From assembly GCA_944367565.1 (NCBI GenBank), contig CALVWR010000003.1, forward strand, positions 1-64,000: a stretch of 64,000 nt of DNA. The letters run 5' to 3'. Positions 8,791-18,228 of this stretch are shown piece after piece (positions within the stretch are counted from its first letter, which is position 1; each line of letters begins with the position of its first letter). The notes under the pieces are model-generated. The model had not been told where the DNA came from, did no database searches, and saw nothing but the letters and a program-made list of their open reading frames with translations. The position numbers were made by a program, and so were the translations under genes. This DNA is from an uncultured Clostridia bacterium. GTDB taxonomy: Bacteria > Bacillota > Clostridia > Christensenellales > Borkfalkiaceae.

Positions 8791-9704
8791 TGAAAAAGAA
8801 GATCAGAGAAAAAAGAGTACGGCTTTTTGAACGTTCCGTAATCGGAAATCTTTTCTTCGGCGTAGCGCTCGCGGCGCTCGTCGTCATCGTGTTCGCGCAG
8901 GTGTATCCGCTCTTGTGGATGATCAACACCTCGTTCAGAACGGATATCGAGGTCTACCTCAATATGTTCGGCGCTCCCGCGGCGCTGCATTTTGAAAATT
9001 ATTCTTCCGTGTGGAGCCTGATCGGCGTGGACGTATTCATGGAAGGCTACGGTTTCGTCCGTTTCAATATCGCAAACCTTCTCGGAAACAGCGTGCTTCT
9101 CGCCATCTTCCTGCCCGTCAAGGGTACGGTATCGAGCGTGATCACGGCGTATATCATCGCGAAATATAAATTTAAAGGAAGCAATATCCTCGTCTGGATC
9201 AATATTTTCGTCATGATCCTTCCGATTGTCGGTTCGCTTCCCTCTCAGCTGAAAATTTACAATCTGCTGGGAATGTACGATAATTTCGTCATGCAGACGC
9301 TTCTGGGCGCCTCTCCGTTCGGCTTCGGACTGCTCATTTATATCGGAATGTTCCGCAATGTGCCGAACGATTATCTGGAGGCAGCCCGTATCGACGGCGC
9401 GGGGCATCTGAGAACGTTTCTGCAGATCGCATTGCCCCCGGTTTTTCCCACCGTGGCGGTGTTTTACCTGCTCGCGGTGCTGGGCAGCTGGAGCGATTAT
9501 CAGACGCCGCTTTTATGGCTGCCGTCCTATCCGAACCTCGCGTACGGAATGTTTCAGTTCCAGTACGACACGGCAAAATACGCGGCGACGTTGCCGCAGG
9601 TCATGGCGGGTTTCGTGATCGTATCCATCCCGTCGATCATCTTTTATTTCAGCAACCAGAAACTCATCACGAGCAAGATGATGGTGGGCGGGCTGAAAGG
9701 ATAA
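8787..9704 (+). CDS. ABC sugar permease, MalG/UgpE type
   Basis: The 305-residue partner permease of the CUT1 system. A first membrane segment is at about 22-48, and the EAA loop YLEAARIDGAGHLRTFLQIALP is in the expected position near residue 200. It ends with the usual MMVGGLKG-like tail. The start is ATG at 8787 (overlapping the previous stop) or the adjacent ATG at 8790; GGGAGG is properly spaced for either. An upstream in-frame opening inside the previous gene is rejected. Confidence 0.9.
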   Translation: MMKKKIREKRVRLFERSVIGNLFFGVALAALVVIVFAQVYPLLWMINTSFRTDIEVYLNMFGAPAALHFENYSSVWSLIGVDVFMEGYGFVRFNIANLLGNSVLLAIFLPVKGTVSSVITAYIIAKYKFKGSNILVWINIFVMILPIVGSLPSQLKIYNLLGMYDNFVMQTLLGASPFGFGLLIYIGMFRNVPNDYLEAARIDGAGHLRTFLQIALPPVFPTVAVFYLLAVLGSWSDYQTPLLWLPSYPNLAYGMFQFQYDTAKYAATLPQVMAGFVIVSIPSIIFYFSNQKLITSKMMVGGLKG

Positions 9705-9717
9705 AAAGGAGAAGAAA

Positions 9718-10740
9718 ATGAACGTCAGAGAGAAAAAAACAAGACGGTTCTTTGCGCTATGGGCGATATGCGTCTGCTTTGCGCTTGCGTTCGCGCCGAC
9801 AACGTTCGGGGCTGCGGAACAGGCACTGCCGCAAAGCGTAAGCGCGGAGATTTCCGCGGAACGGGTATGGTTCCCGAAACTTTCGTCCGTGGCGGAAAAC
9901 GCGGCGTATAAGATCGACCTTTTTGAAAAGGACGATACCGACTATACGTCGCCGCTGAACGAAGCGGGAAAGGAGTATTATACGTTCGCGGATGTGGGCG
10001 AGTATCTGTTGCGATACACGGTGTACGACGCGGACGGAAATCCGGAAACGATCGGCATGCCTTTTTTCGTGACCGATACGACGGCGCCGTCCATGACCTT
10101 TGAAGACGACTATAATAACGTTTACGCCGTCGGGACAACGCTGGAATTTCTGCGTCCGGCGCTGACCGACAACAATCCGGCGGGAAATCCTTCCGTCACG
10201 GTGAGCGTATCGGTGAACGGCGGGGAAGAAACGATTGCGGGAGAGAGTATGGTCATTGAAGTTTCCGGCACATACGAGATCCTGTATACGGCGGCGGATA
10301 AAAGCGGAAACGAAACGACGAGGATGTTCCGTTTCGTAACGGGGCAGGCGACGTCGGAAGATACGGTAAAGCCCGTGCTGACGGTGAACGGAACGTATCC
10401 CGAAACGGCGAAAACGGGGGAGAGTCTGACGATATACGACGCGACGGTAAGCGACAATTCCGGAGAAGCGATTGAATCGGAAATCAATATTTTTCTCAAC
10501 GGCAAGCTGCTTACTGCGGAAAACGGCAAGGTGAAGCTGACGGAAGAAGGGGTCTGTACGATCCGGTATTCCGCGGCGGATTCCGCGGGAAACGAAACGA
10601 TCATGACGGTTTACGTGACGGTGCAGGCGGGAAGCGGATGTAATTGCAGCGGCACAATCGGCGCGGAAGGCGCGATCGTGTGCGCGCTGGCTCTCGCCGT
10701 CTGCGGCGCGGTCGCGGCGGGCAGAAAGCGCAGGTCGTAA
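9718..10740 (+). CDS. Surface protein with Ig-like repeats and C-terminal membrane anchor
   Basis: A 340-residue exported protein. The signal peptide ends near AFAPTTFGAA. Three beta-sandwich repeats follow, each closing with the Ig-like signature GTYEILYTAADKSGNET or a near copy. The C terminus is GCNCSG, a hydrophobic helix (about 316-333) and a short basic tail GRKRRS, which would hold it in the membrane; no LPXTG is seen. AAGGAGAAG precedes the ATG, 13 bases after the permease gene. It is probably an envelope scaffold or glycan-binding partner of the transporter. Confidence 0.7.
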   Translation: MNVREKKTRRFFALWAICVCFALAFAPTTFGAAEQALPQSVSAEISAERVWFPKLSSVAENAAYKIDLFEKDDTDYTSPLNEAGKEYYTFADVGEYLLRYTVYDADGNPETIGMPFFVTDTTAPSMTFEDDYNNVYAVGTTLEFLRPALTDNNPAGNPSVTVSVSVNGGEETIAGESMVIEVSGTYEILYTAADKSGNETTRMFRFVTGQATSEDTVKPVLTVNGTYPETAKTGESLTIYDATVSDNSGEAIESEINIFLNGKLLTAENGKVKLTEEGVCTIRYSAADSAGNETIMTVYVTVQAGSGCNCSGTIGAEGAIVCALALAVCGAVAAGRKRRS

Positions 10741-10753
10741 GGAGGGAATGGAG

Positions 10754-13700
10754 ATGACAAATACGATGAAAAAACGGATTGTTGCCGTCCTGGCGTGTAT
10801 TGCGATCGGCGTCATTGCGCCGTCGGCAGTATGGAAGTCGTTTGCGGAGAATGCGGAAAGCGCGCCGCAATACGTGTATCGGTATACCGACACTGAAGGC
10901 GCGGGAGAAGCGACGGGCGTAAAGATCACCCTTCCCGCGAAAGAGCGGACGGCGGAATATACGTTGATGAACGATGTCGATGCGGAAGATCTGGCGGAAA
11001 ACGGGCTGAAGATCCGTATGGTTCCGCAGGATTCCGCCTCGCGGGAAGCGACGTGGATGCAGGTGACGTTTACCGACGCGGTCGACGAGAGCGAATCGTT
11101 TACGTTCAATCTGGTATACGGTACGGTGTATTGGGGCTCGACTTCGGTCTACGCCACGGTCTCGTTCACCGAAGAGATGACGTTTGACAGTTACGGCTAT
11201 GCGAAGATCAGCGGCACGAATCAGTTTGCATACGGCTACGACGCCTTTACCGGCGCGGCGGCATATACCGAATTCGGCTCGTTCCCCGTCGCGGCATGGA
11301 ACGGAGACGGCGTATTTTCCGAAACGCCGTCGAGTCTTACGTTCCACTACGACGCGGCGACGAAGGTTGCGGGCATCAACGACAGCCTCGTAAAGACAAT
11401 AGCGGATCTTGACAATGCGGACTTTCTGCGGCTTTCTTCCAAGGATCTGCCGAACGGCGAAGCGTATGCGGCGCTGAGAGAAAAGTATACGCAGGAATAT
11501 GCAGAGGGGCTTTTTTCTTCCGGGAAAGTCAGAATCAGTCTGCGGTTCGGAAACGTTTCGGGAGAGTCGGTATCTTTTCTGGTCGAATCGGTCGGCGGGA
11601 AGAGTTGGGCGGATCTGACGGAAATCGCGGACGAAAGCGGACCGGCGATCGTTGCGGAACAGAAAACGGCGGCGCTCAGAAATTTTGAATATGTTCTTCC
11701 CGTGCCGGAGATCCGCGACAACGTAGACGGGACCGTCGCGGAATACGGCGTGGCGGTGAAATCTCCCGAGGGAGAAAAAATAAGCGAAAACGAGAGCGGA
11801 TTTATTCCCGAAACAGCGGGGACGTACACGGTGGTTTACAGCGCGACGGACGCCGCGGGAAACAGAACCGAAAAGCAGATTGCGGTGGAGTGCTACGCCG
11901 TGGCGCCGCCGGTAACGTTCGGCAAGATATCGGGGGAAGAACCCGCCGCGGTGTATGAAACGTACGATACCGTACGTCTGCCGGGGTATCGCGCCGTATC
12001 CGATCTGAGTTTCGGCGCAAATATGGATGTGCTCGTCACCGTCGTGAAAGACGGCGTCACGCTGAAAACGTTTGAAGACGGCGGAAAGGAAAGCGAATAT
12101 TATGCGGAAACGGCGGGCGATTATGAGGTGATCTATACTGCCGTAAACGCGTACGGGCTGAACGTTTCGCGCACGATGTACGAATTTGTCGTGGAAGAAA
12201 AGATCAACCTGCTTATGCCGGAAGGCGCGGAAACGGTGCGTTGCGGAAGCACATATACCGTACCGAAAGTGCTGGGCGTATACCGGAACGACTATGTTCC
12301 CGCAACGTTCGACGTCGTATCGCCGTCGGGCAAGCGGGTGGACGTGAAGGACGACAGAACGTTTACGGCGGACGAACTCGGGGAATATGTGATCACCTAC
12401 AGGCACGAAGCGGACGGGAAAGCCGCCGTCGACACCTATATCGTGACGGCGGTATACACCAATGCGGAACTTTTTGTCGGAAAAGATCTGACCGTGACCG
12501 ACCACTATACCATTCCGGATTTTGCGGAACAGGCGGGGGAGACGGGCGTATTTATCAGCACTGCTTCCACGGAAGAGTTTCTGTTCGCCAACCATGTGGA
12601 CGTAAACGATATGACGAAGAACGATCTGCTGCTGCAGTTCATCCCGTATGCGGACAGCGACGTGTATGCGGAATTTGCCCTGAGTATCATCCTGACGGAT
12701 CTTTATGACGCGAGCAATAAAGTGACCATCAACGTGCATCCGCATCCGGAACAGAACGGCAACGCGACCTGGACGTATTCGTATGTAAATTACGACGGAC
12801 GGCCTTTGGCGTTCAGTTCGGAAAGCAACGATATCATGGAATCGTCGATGTACGGATGTCTGATGCTGAACAGTATGGGCGGCGGCAAGGGAATGTTTAC
12901 CAACGTGAAGCCGATTTCCTTCGGGTATGACGCTTCGGAGAAGGCCGTGTATGTCAATACCAATTTTGCGGCGGATCCCTGGTGCCTGTTGGATCTGGAT
13001 AAGATCGAACATGTCGGCGCGGGACGGGAATGGAAAGGATTCACGACCGGTGAGGTAAAATTGTCGTTCCGGGTGGAAAGCATCCGCGGAAAGGCCGCCG
13101 GCTTCATCGTTACGCAAGTGGCGGGGCACGACGTAAGCGGCGAGAGCTTGGCGCACGATTCGGTGCCGACGATTTATCCGGAAGAAAACGAGTATTTTGA
13201 GATCGTAAACGGGTTTGCGCCCGTGGCGGAAGTCGGTACGGCGTATCCGCTGATCGGCGCGCGTGCGCACGACGAACTGTTCGGAGAGGTGGCGTGCGTA
13301 TATTCCTTAAAGAAACAGGGGGCGGAAGAGGAATTATATAACAAGGTGGAAAACGGAGCGTTCACGCCGGAAGAGACGGGAATTTACGAATATACGATCA
13401 CGGCGACGAACGAATACGGTGCGAAGGCAACGTACGGGTATACGTTTGAAGTAAAAAGCACGGTGGAAGATCTCGGGTTTGCCTTTGCAACGCAGCCGGA
13501 GCAGGTGACGGCGGGAACGTGGTACACCATTCCCGCAATCGTCGTGACGGGCGGAAGCGGCAAGAAACTGACACAATATCGGGCGACGCTCAACGGGGAA
13601 GAGCTGGATATCGATGCGTTGGGCGAAGTGTATCTGTATGAAACGGGAGAATTGTCAATTCATTTAAGCGCAACGGATTTCCTCGGATCGGCAATGAAAA

Positions 13701-15151
13701 ACGATACGCTTACCGTTGCGGTAACGGGCGGGAGCGAACCGGTGATGGAAATCGCGGGCGTACCGAACGCGGCGCTGAAGGGACAGAACCTGATATTGCC
13801 CGATTTTACCGCCATGCAGTACGGAGACGGTCCGCAATCCGGCGGGACGGACGTTTACAGGGAGATCCGCGTGAACGGAGAGCGTATATTCTGGGGAACG
13901 GGAGAACAGACGGAAGGCTCCTTAATATACGGCGTGCAGGGAAGCGGATCGCTGAACGTGACCTATGCGGCGGGAACCGGAGAAGACGGGATTCTCGTGC
14001 GCGAAACGTATGTTTTGCAGATCGTGGAGGGTAATCTCGACGCCTATTTCCTGCCGTATGATCAGAGCGGCGCATACGATCCCGCGGGGGTGACGGCTTT
14101 GGTGACCGAATCCGACGTCCGCTTTACCGTTACGGAAGATAAAATCTTCCGATTTGCAAATCCCCTTGCAGCGGAAGGACTGGTGATGGAATTCGGAACT
14201 TTGGGAGAAAATTCCGCGCAGCGCGTCACGCTTGTTCTGGAAGATTATGAAGACGCGCGTCAGGTACTCCGTCTGACCTTTTATACGGAAAACGGCAAGA
14301 CCTATCTGAAAGTGAACGACGGCAGCGTGCCGATTCCGCTGAGCGGAACGCTGGGCGGGGAAAACGGAAGCGTGTATTTCCGGCTTTCCAATTTTGACAG
14401 AAAACTTTACAACAGCCTGAGCAACCTGATAACCGATCTTTCGTCGTTTGCAAACACAATGGCGTTTGAAGGATTTACGTCCGGAAAGGTGCGCGTATCG
14501 TTTGAGACGGGAGCGGGATCGCTCAGGATCGTGCGGATGGGAAATCAGTCGTTTGCGGGTGCGCAAAACGGATTTACGGATACCGTTGCGCCGCAGATCG
14601 TGTTGGCAGAGGAAATGCCCTTCTCCATGGACGCGCAGATCGATCAGGAAGTCAGGATTCCCGCGGCGGTCGCGGCGGACGTTCTGGCGAGCGAAGCGAC
14701 GGTGACGCTGACGGTGATGAGTCCTGCGGGAATGATCGTGGACGGATTGTCCGGCGTACCGTGCGACGAGGCGAGGACCGTACGGTTCGGACAGTACGGA
14801 GCATATTATATCGTTTATACGATGAGGGCGGGCAACACGACGGAAAATTACCGTTGTATTGTCAACGTACGCGACAAAGTGGCACCGGAGATCCATGTGG
14901 ACGGCGAACCGGGGACTGTGGGCAAGGTCGGCGAAGCGTTTGCGGTGCCGACGGCGCAGGTGACGGATAATCATTCCGAAACGCAACTCTTTGTATTTGT
15001 GAAGAGACCGGACGGGAAACTGGATGTTGTGACGGCGGGGGGAAGCTACACCTTTGTGCAGGCCGGCGCGCACAAACTCATCTATTACGCTTATGACGCG
15101 GAATACAACGTGAGCGTTTGCGAATACGCGATGGAGGTTTCGGAGGGATAA
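10754..15151 (+). CDS. Very large secreted modular protein with three copies of a novel module
   Basis: About 1465 residues. The start at 10754 is chosen because AGGAGG at 10740-10745 is too close to the ATG at 10748; 10766 is a further option. A signal peptide (about 1-35) is followed by module A (about 39-276), Ig-like domains, module B (about 575-790), more Ig-like domains, module C (about 1100-1270) and a final Ig-like domain. Each module contains a strand like LVLEDYEDARQVLRL and ends in FTSGKVRVSFE...MGNQSF-type sequence; two more copies occur in the protein at 18229. There is no LPXTG, SLH or C-terminal membrane helix, so it is secreted or held non-covalently. A role in glycan binding is inference from the operon. 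Confidence 0.7.
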   Translation: MTNTMKKRIVAVLACIAIGVIAPSAVWKSFAENAESAPQYVYRYTDTEGAGEATGVKITLPAKERTAEYTLMNDVDAEDLAENGLKIRMVPQDSASREATWMQVTFTDAVDESESFTFNLVYGTVYWGSTSVYATVSFTEEMTFDSYGYAKISGTNQFAYGYDAFTGAAAYTEFGSFPVAAWNGDGVFSETPSSLTFHYDAATKVAGINDSLVKTIADLDNADFLRLSSKDLPNGEAYAALREKYTQEYAEGLFSSGKVRISLRFGNVSGESVSFLVESVGGKSWADLTEIADESGPAIVAEQKTAALRNFEYVLPVPEIRDNVDGTVAEYGVAVKSPEGEKISENESGFIPETAGTYTVVYSATDAAGNRTEKQIAVECYAVAPPVTFGKISGEEPAAVYETYDTVRLPGYRAVSDLSFGANMDVLVTVVKDGVTLKTFEDGGKESEYYAETAGDYEVIYTAVNAYGLNVSRTMYEFVVEEKINLLMPEGAETVRCGSTYTVPKVLGVYRNDYVPATFDVVSPSGKRVDVKDDRTFTADELGEYVITYRHEADGKAAVDTYIVTAVYTNAELFVGKDLTVTDHYTIPDFAEQAGETGVFISTASTEEFLFANHVDVNDMTKNDLLLQFIPYADSDVYAEFALSIILTDLYDASNKVTINVHPHPEQNGNATWTYSYVNYDGRPLAFSSESNDIMESSMYGCLMLNSMGGGKGMFTNVKPISFGYDASEKAVYVNTNFAADPWCLLDLDKIEHVGAGREWKGFTTGEVKLSFRVESIRGKAAGFIVTQVAGHDVSGESLAHDSVPTIYPEENEYFEIVNGFAPVAEVGTAYPLIGARAHDELFGEVACVYSLKKQGAEEELYNKVENGAFTPEETGIYEYTITATNEYGAKATYGYTFEVKSTVEDLGFAFATQPEQVTAGTWYTIPAIVVTGGSGKKLTQYRATLNGEELDIDALGEVYLYETGELSIHLSATDFLGSAMKNDTLTVAVTGGSEPVMEIAGVPNAALKGQNLILPDFTAMQYGDGPQSGGTDVYREIRVNGERIFWGTGEQTEGSLIYGVQGSGSLNVTYAAGTGEDGILVRETYVLQIVEGNLDAYFLPYDQSGAYDPAGVTALVTESDVRFTVTEDKIFRFANPLAAEGLVMEFGTLGENSAQRVTLVLEDYEDARQVLRLTFYTENGKTYLKVNDGSVPIPLSGTLGGENGSVYFRLSNFDRKLYNSLSNLITDLSSFANTMAFEGFTSGKVRVSFETGAGSLRIVRMGNQSFAGAQNGFTDTVAPQIVLAEEMPFSMDAQIDQEVRIPAAVAADVLASEATVTLTVMSPAGMIVDGLSGVPCDEARTVRFGQYGAYYIVYTMRAGNTTENYRCIVNVRDKVAPEIHVDGEPGTVGKVGEAFAVPTAQVTDNHSETQLFVFVKRPDGKLDVVTAGGSYTFVQAGAHKLIYYAYDAEYNVSVCEYAMEVSEG

Positions 15152-15152
15152 G

Positions 15153-17114
15153 ATGAAAAAACTGATTGCTTTGGCGTTGGCGGGAATGATGCTGTTTTCC
15201 GTCGGATGCAAGAAAGACGAATCGGAACAGGGCGGCACGGGAAATTACAACGAATCTCACGGGATCGACAAGGAAGAAACGGTTGCCTATATCGTGGAGG
15301 ACGGCGTATCGGCTTATAAAATCGTTCTGCCGGACGAAACCGACGAATGTCTGGAATACGCAGGAAAGGAATTACAGAAATACCTCGAAGAGGTTTCCGG
15401 CGCGCGGCTGCCCGTCGTGAAGGAGTCGGCAACGGGCGGGCTGAAGGACATGAAATATATTTCCCTCGGGCAGACGAAACTGTTTGAGGATTGCGGATTC
15501 GGCGTGGATTTTTCGGCGTTGAACGACGTGGGGTTTGTGATGAAGCAACTCGGCAACGCGCTTTACATTGCGGGACCGGGAAGTGAAGGAACGCTCTACG
15601 GCGTGTATGATTTTTGCGAACAGATTTTGGACATTCGTTTTCTTACGCCCGAGGTCACGGTGACGGAAGAGAAAGCGACGGTTCCGCTGTATAAGATCGA
15701 CAGAACGGAGGTCCCGGCGTTCCGCGGGCGCGATTACATGGCGCAGCAGTCGATGCAGCTTAAGGATTTCACGGCGCGGCTGAAGATGAACAGCACATAC
15801 GGCGAAGTGAAGGAACAGTACGGCAACGGCGGGCGCGGGAGTTATTATGCGGGGGACGGGCATACGAACCTCGAGGTGATGCTGCCGGTCGACGAATACG
15901 GGGATACGCATCCGGACTGGTATAACAGTTCCAAAACGGAGCTTTGTTATACGAACGGGATTACGGACGACGGCGAATACGACGAGAACGATCCGGACAG
16001 CATGGTGAACGGGATGCTGGAGCGGAGCAAGGAGATCATCCTTGCAAATACGACCGACGCGAAATATCTGATGCTGGGGCAGCCCGACAACAGCGCGTGG
16101 TGCACCTGCGACAGGTGTCGGGCAAGCGATGCGAAATACGGAAAAAGCGGCACGCTGATGATCTTTATCAATACCATTGCCGAGCAGTTGGAAAAGTGGA
16201 AAAACGAAAACGGGATCGATAAGGAAATCAACGTCGTGACGTTTGCGTACTGGAAGACCATCGCGCCGCCCACGAAGGTGGAAAACGGAAAGCTCGTGCT
16301 GCGCGACGAAAAGGTCAGGGCGCGGGACAACGTGGTGGTGAAGATCGCGCATATGTCGTGTAATTACCATGCACTGTTCGATGAAGACTGCACGACCAAC
16401 GCGGAATTCAGAAATTATTTCGAAGGCTGGTCGATGGTGACGGATCGGTTCCTGATCTGGGATTATGCCACGAATTTTTCCAATCATCTGTTCTGGTATC
16501 CGAATTTCGGCAGTCTGAAAGAAAATTATCTCTACTATAAAAGCATCGGGGTGGAAGGCGTTATGACGCAGGGCGCGCCGCATGTGCATCAGTACTATCA
16601 GGCGCATCTTGAAAATTATATCGTTGCGAAACTGCTCTGGAATCCCGAAAGGGATGTAAATGCTCTCGTCGAAGAGTTCAATGCCGCTTATTTCGGCGAT
16701 TCCGCCGCGGTAGTGAACGAATTCGTGGACAGAATGAACTATCATTATGCCACGCTCGGCGGGGAAAATCATACGTTCCACACCGAACTTTACGATACGC
16801 AAGGATTTTTGTACGCGGAAAATTATCCGAAAGGACTGCTTGAAGGCGTGATGAAGCTGATCGAAGACGAGATGACGCGGGTGGAAAATACAAGCATGAC
16901 GCAGGAAGAAAAAGAGGAAAGAAACCGCAGACTGCTGGAAGTTTATATCCAGCCGCAGTATATGTATCTGTATAATTACGAAACGTACAGCGATCCCACC
17001 ACGAAACGGGATTATGCGGTGGAATTTTTCGAAAATGCCGATCGGCTCGGAATTCAGTATTACAGCGAAGGCGGCAGCATACAGAGTCTGAAACAGCAAT
17101 ATTCTATCTCGTAA
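15153..17114 (+). CDS. DUF4838 lipoprotein, extracellular paralogue of the protein at 2864
   Basis: 653 residues. The lipoprotein signal ends in FSVGC (Cys about 19). DUF4838 features are THPDWYNSSKTELCYTNG (about 252-269), LGQPDNSAWCTCDRC (about 308-322; CxCxxC) and INVVTFAYWKTIAPP. It resembles the cytoplasmic protein at 2864 over most of its length. The pair suggests one enzyme acting at the surface and one after uptake. The start follows the previous stop by one base, with GGAGG upstream. An N-terminal alpha-glucuronidase-like domain (GTLYGVYDFCEQILDIRF) precedes the DUF4838 barrel. Confidence 0.82.
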   Translation: MKKLIALALAGMMLFSVGCKKDESEQGGTGNYNESHGIDKEETVAYIVEDGVSAYKIVLPDETDECLEYAGKELQKYLEEVSGARLPVVKESATGGLKDMKYISLGQTKLFEDCGFGVDFSALNDVGFVMKQLGNALYIAGPGSEGTLYGVYDFCEQILDIRFLTPEVTVTEEKATVPLYKIDRTEVPAFRGRDYMAQQSMQLKDFTARLKMNSTYGEVKEQYGNGGRGSYYAGDGHTNLEVMLPVDEYGDTHPDWYNSSKTELCYTNGITDDGEYDENDPDSMVNGMLERSKEIILANTTDAKYLMLGQPDNSAWCTCDRCRASDAKYGKSGTLMIFINTIAEQLEKWKNENGIDKEINVVTFAYWKTIAPPTKVENGKLVLRDEKVRARDNVVVKIAHMSCNYHALFDEDCTTNAEFRNYFEGWSMVTDRFLIWDYATNFSNHLFWYPNFGSLKENYLYYKSIGVEGVMTQGAPHVHQYYQAHLENYIVAKLLWNPERDVNALVEEFNAAYFGDSAAVVNEFVDRMNYHYATLGGENHTFHTELYDTQGFLYAENYPKGLLEGVMKLIEDEMTRVENTSMTQEEKEERNRRLLEVYIQPQYMYLYNYETYSDPTTKRDYAVEFFENADRLGIQYYSEGGSIQSLKQQYSIS

Positions 17115-17118
17115 TCGT

Positions 17119-17146
17119 TTGACAGAAAAAAATAAAAGAGTATGAT
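17119..17146 (+). promoter_or_regulatory. Promoter of the SGNH hydrolase gene
   Basis: TTGACA (17119-17124), 16-bp spacer, TATGAT (17141-17146). It gives this gene transcription independent of the upstream operon. Confidence 0.7.
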
Positions 17147-17179
17147 AACAGATGCGAAGCATTCCGCTTCGCATCTGTT
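17147..17179 (+). promoter_or_regulatory. Near-perfect palindrome over the transcription start: operator or mRNA hairpin
   Basis: A 14-bp inverted repeat (17147-17160 with 17166-17179, 5-nt centre) begins directly after the -10 box and ends 20 bases before the ATG. No T run follows, so it is not a standard terminator. A repressor operator at +1 or a structure that shields the message end are both possible. Confidence 0.5.
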
Positions 17180-17198
17180 GTATATCGGGAGGAAGAAA

Positions 17199-17852
17199 AT
17201 GGAACTCAAAGGGAAAAAGATCGTGTTTTTGGGCGATTCGATTACGGAGGGCGCCTGCGCGAGCGAACAGGATAAGAATTTCGTTTCGCTGACGGGGCGT
17301 ATGTGCGGGGCAGACGTCGTCAATCTGGGCGTCGGAGGAACGCGGATTTCCAGACAGGAACGGGCGTCCGCCTGTCCGGCGTTTGACGAGGACTTTCTTC
17401 GCCGCGCAGACAAGATCGGGAAGGATGCGGACGTGATCGTCGTTTTCGGCGGAACCAACGATTACGGACACGGGGACGCGTCGCTCGGCAGTGCCGGCGA
17501 CAAGACGCCGTATACCTTTTACGGTGCGTGCAATCTTTTGTTTGAGAAGCTGAAAAATGATTTTCCGAACGCGCAGAAAGTCGTGATTACCCCTCTTCGG
17601 CGCGCCAACGAGGACGATCCTCTGGGAGATCATGTAAGGGAATTCGCCACGGCGCCGCTGCCCGTTTACGTGGCGATCGTCAAGGCCGCGGCGAAGGCAT
17701 ACGGCTATCCCGTGCTGGATCTTTACAACCTTTTCGAAACGGACGAAGAATTGCGGGAAACTTTCCGGCGGAGTGCGGACGGGTTGCATCCGGACGATTT
17801 CGGACACGCCGTCCTTGCGAAAAAAATCGTTCTTTTTTTGCAGGAATTATGA
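17199..17852 (+). CDS. SGNH/GDSL hydrolase, cytoplasmic
   Basis: 217 residues with the SGNH blocks in order: FLGDSITEG (catalytic Ser about 14), NLGVGGTRI, VFGGTNDYG, and DGLHPDDFGHA carrying the Asp-His pair. There is no signal peptide, so it acts in the cytoplasm. In a glycan locus such an enzyme is usually a carbohydrate deacetylase, but lipase or other esterase activity is possible. GGGAGGAAG precedes the ATG at 17199; a longer in-frame start at 17142 is rejected because it falls in the -10 region. A strong terminator follows. Confidence 0.85.
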   Translation: MELKGKKIVFLGDSITEGACASEQDKNFVSLTGRMCGADVVNLGVGGTRISRQERASACPAFDEDFLRRADKIGKDADVIVVFGGTNDYGHGDASLGSAGDKTPYTFYGACNLLFEKLKNDFPNAQKVVITPLRRANEDDPLGDHVREFATAPLPVYVAIVKAAAKAYGYPVLDLYNLFETDEELRETFRRSADGLHPDDFGHAVLAKKIVLFLQEL

Positions 17853-17886
17853 TCCGAGGAGATAAACGAAGCAGATAAGTCGGGAG

Positions 17887-17930
17887 GAAAAAGCCCCGCG
17901 CGTTTTTCAAAAAACGCGCGGGGCTTTTTC
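17887..17930. terminator. Terminator after the SGNH hydrolase gene
   Basis: A 21-bp perfect stem (17887-17907 with 17910-17930), GC-rich in the middle with A and T runs on the flanks. The plus strand ends in CTTTTTC. Confidence 0.85.
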
Positions 17931-17960
17931 CTGTTTTCGGGAAGAGTGCGTTTTTAAAAT

Positions 17961-18026
17961 ATATCATTATTTTAAATGTTTTAGTAGGTATATTCCATTG
18001 AATTGACAAAATAACGATGATACAAT
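17961..18026 (+). promoter_or_regulatory. Shared activator site plus promoter of the peptide/surface-protein operon
   Basis: ATATCATTATTTTAAAT (17961-17977) repeats the motif at 2769 with one mismatch. The -35 TTGAAT (17998-18003), 17-bp spacer and -10 TACAAT (18021-18026, preceded by TGA) follow, with the same 37-bp motif-to-promoter distance as at 2769. A TTGACA at 18003-18008 is too close to the -10 to be the -35. Confidence 0.6.
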
Positions 18027-18079
18027 TTAAACAAATCGAGATACGGCAGACGTCGTATCAAAGAGAGATGGAGGTTAAG

Positions 18080-18214
18080 ATGAAAGAATACTTCGCGCCG
18101 GAATTGAACCTGTTTCGTTTTGCGAAAGACGTAGTACTTGACAGTACGGGAGATCCGGAAGACAACAACGGATCCTATAACGATTGGGAAGACGGGCCTT
18201 TCGGAACTCGGTAA
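18080..18214 (+). CDS. 44-residue acidic peptide, first gene of the surface-protein operon
   Basis: The peptide begins MKEYFAPELNLFRFAKD, an amphipathic start, and continues with an acidic, Asp/Asn/Gly-rich C-terminal half (DSTGDPEDNNG...). There is no Cys, signal peptide or membrane helix. GGAGG lies 6 bases before the ATG, its own promoter is 60 bases upstream, and the next gene starts 14 bases after its stop, so it is very likely translated. From memory, peptides beginning MKKYE.PE are common in gut Clostridia and lack a known role; that likeness has not been checked. A signalling, chaperone or modified-peptide role are all guesses. Confidence 0.7.
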   Translation: MKEYFAPELNLFRFAKDVVLDSTGDPEDNNGSYNDWEDGPFGTR

Positions 18215-18228
18215 AAAGGAGAGTAAAA

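Noticed and set aside
10601-13270. Minus-strand frame of 889 codons
   Set aside because: It is antisense to the large secreted protein, very rich in Arg and His with no domain, and results from the GC-biased codon use of the real gene.
15372-17807. Minus-strand frame of 811 codons
   Set aside because: It is the shadow of the DUF4838 lipoprotein and SGNH genes, crossing two real genes, a promoter and a palindrome.
18003-18008. TTGACA as the -35 of the peptide operon
   Set aside because: It lies only 12 bp from the -10 TACAAT; TTGAAT at 17998 has the correct 17-bp spacing.
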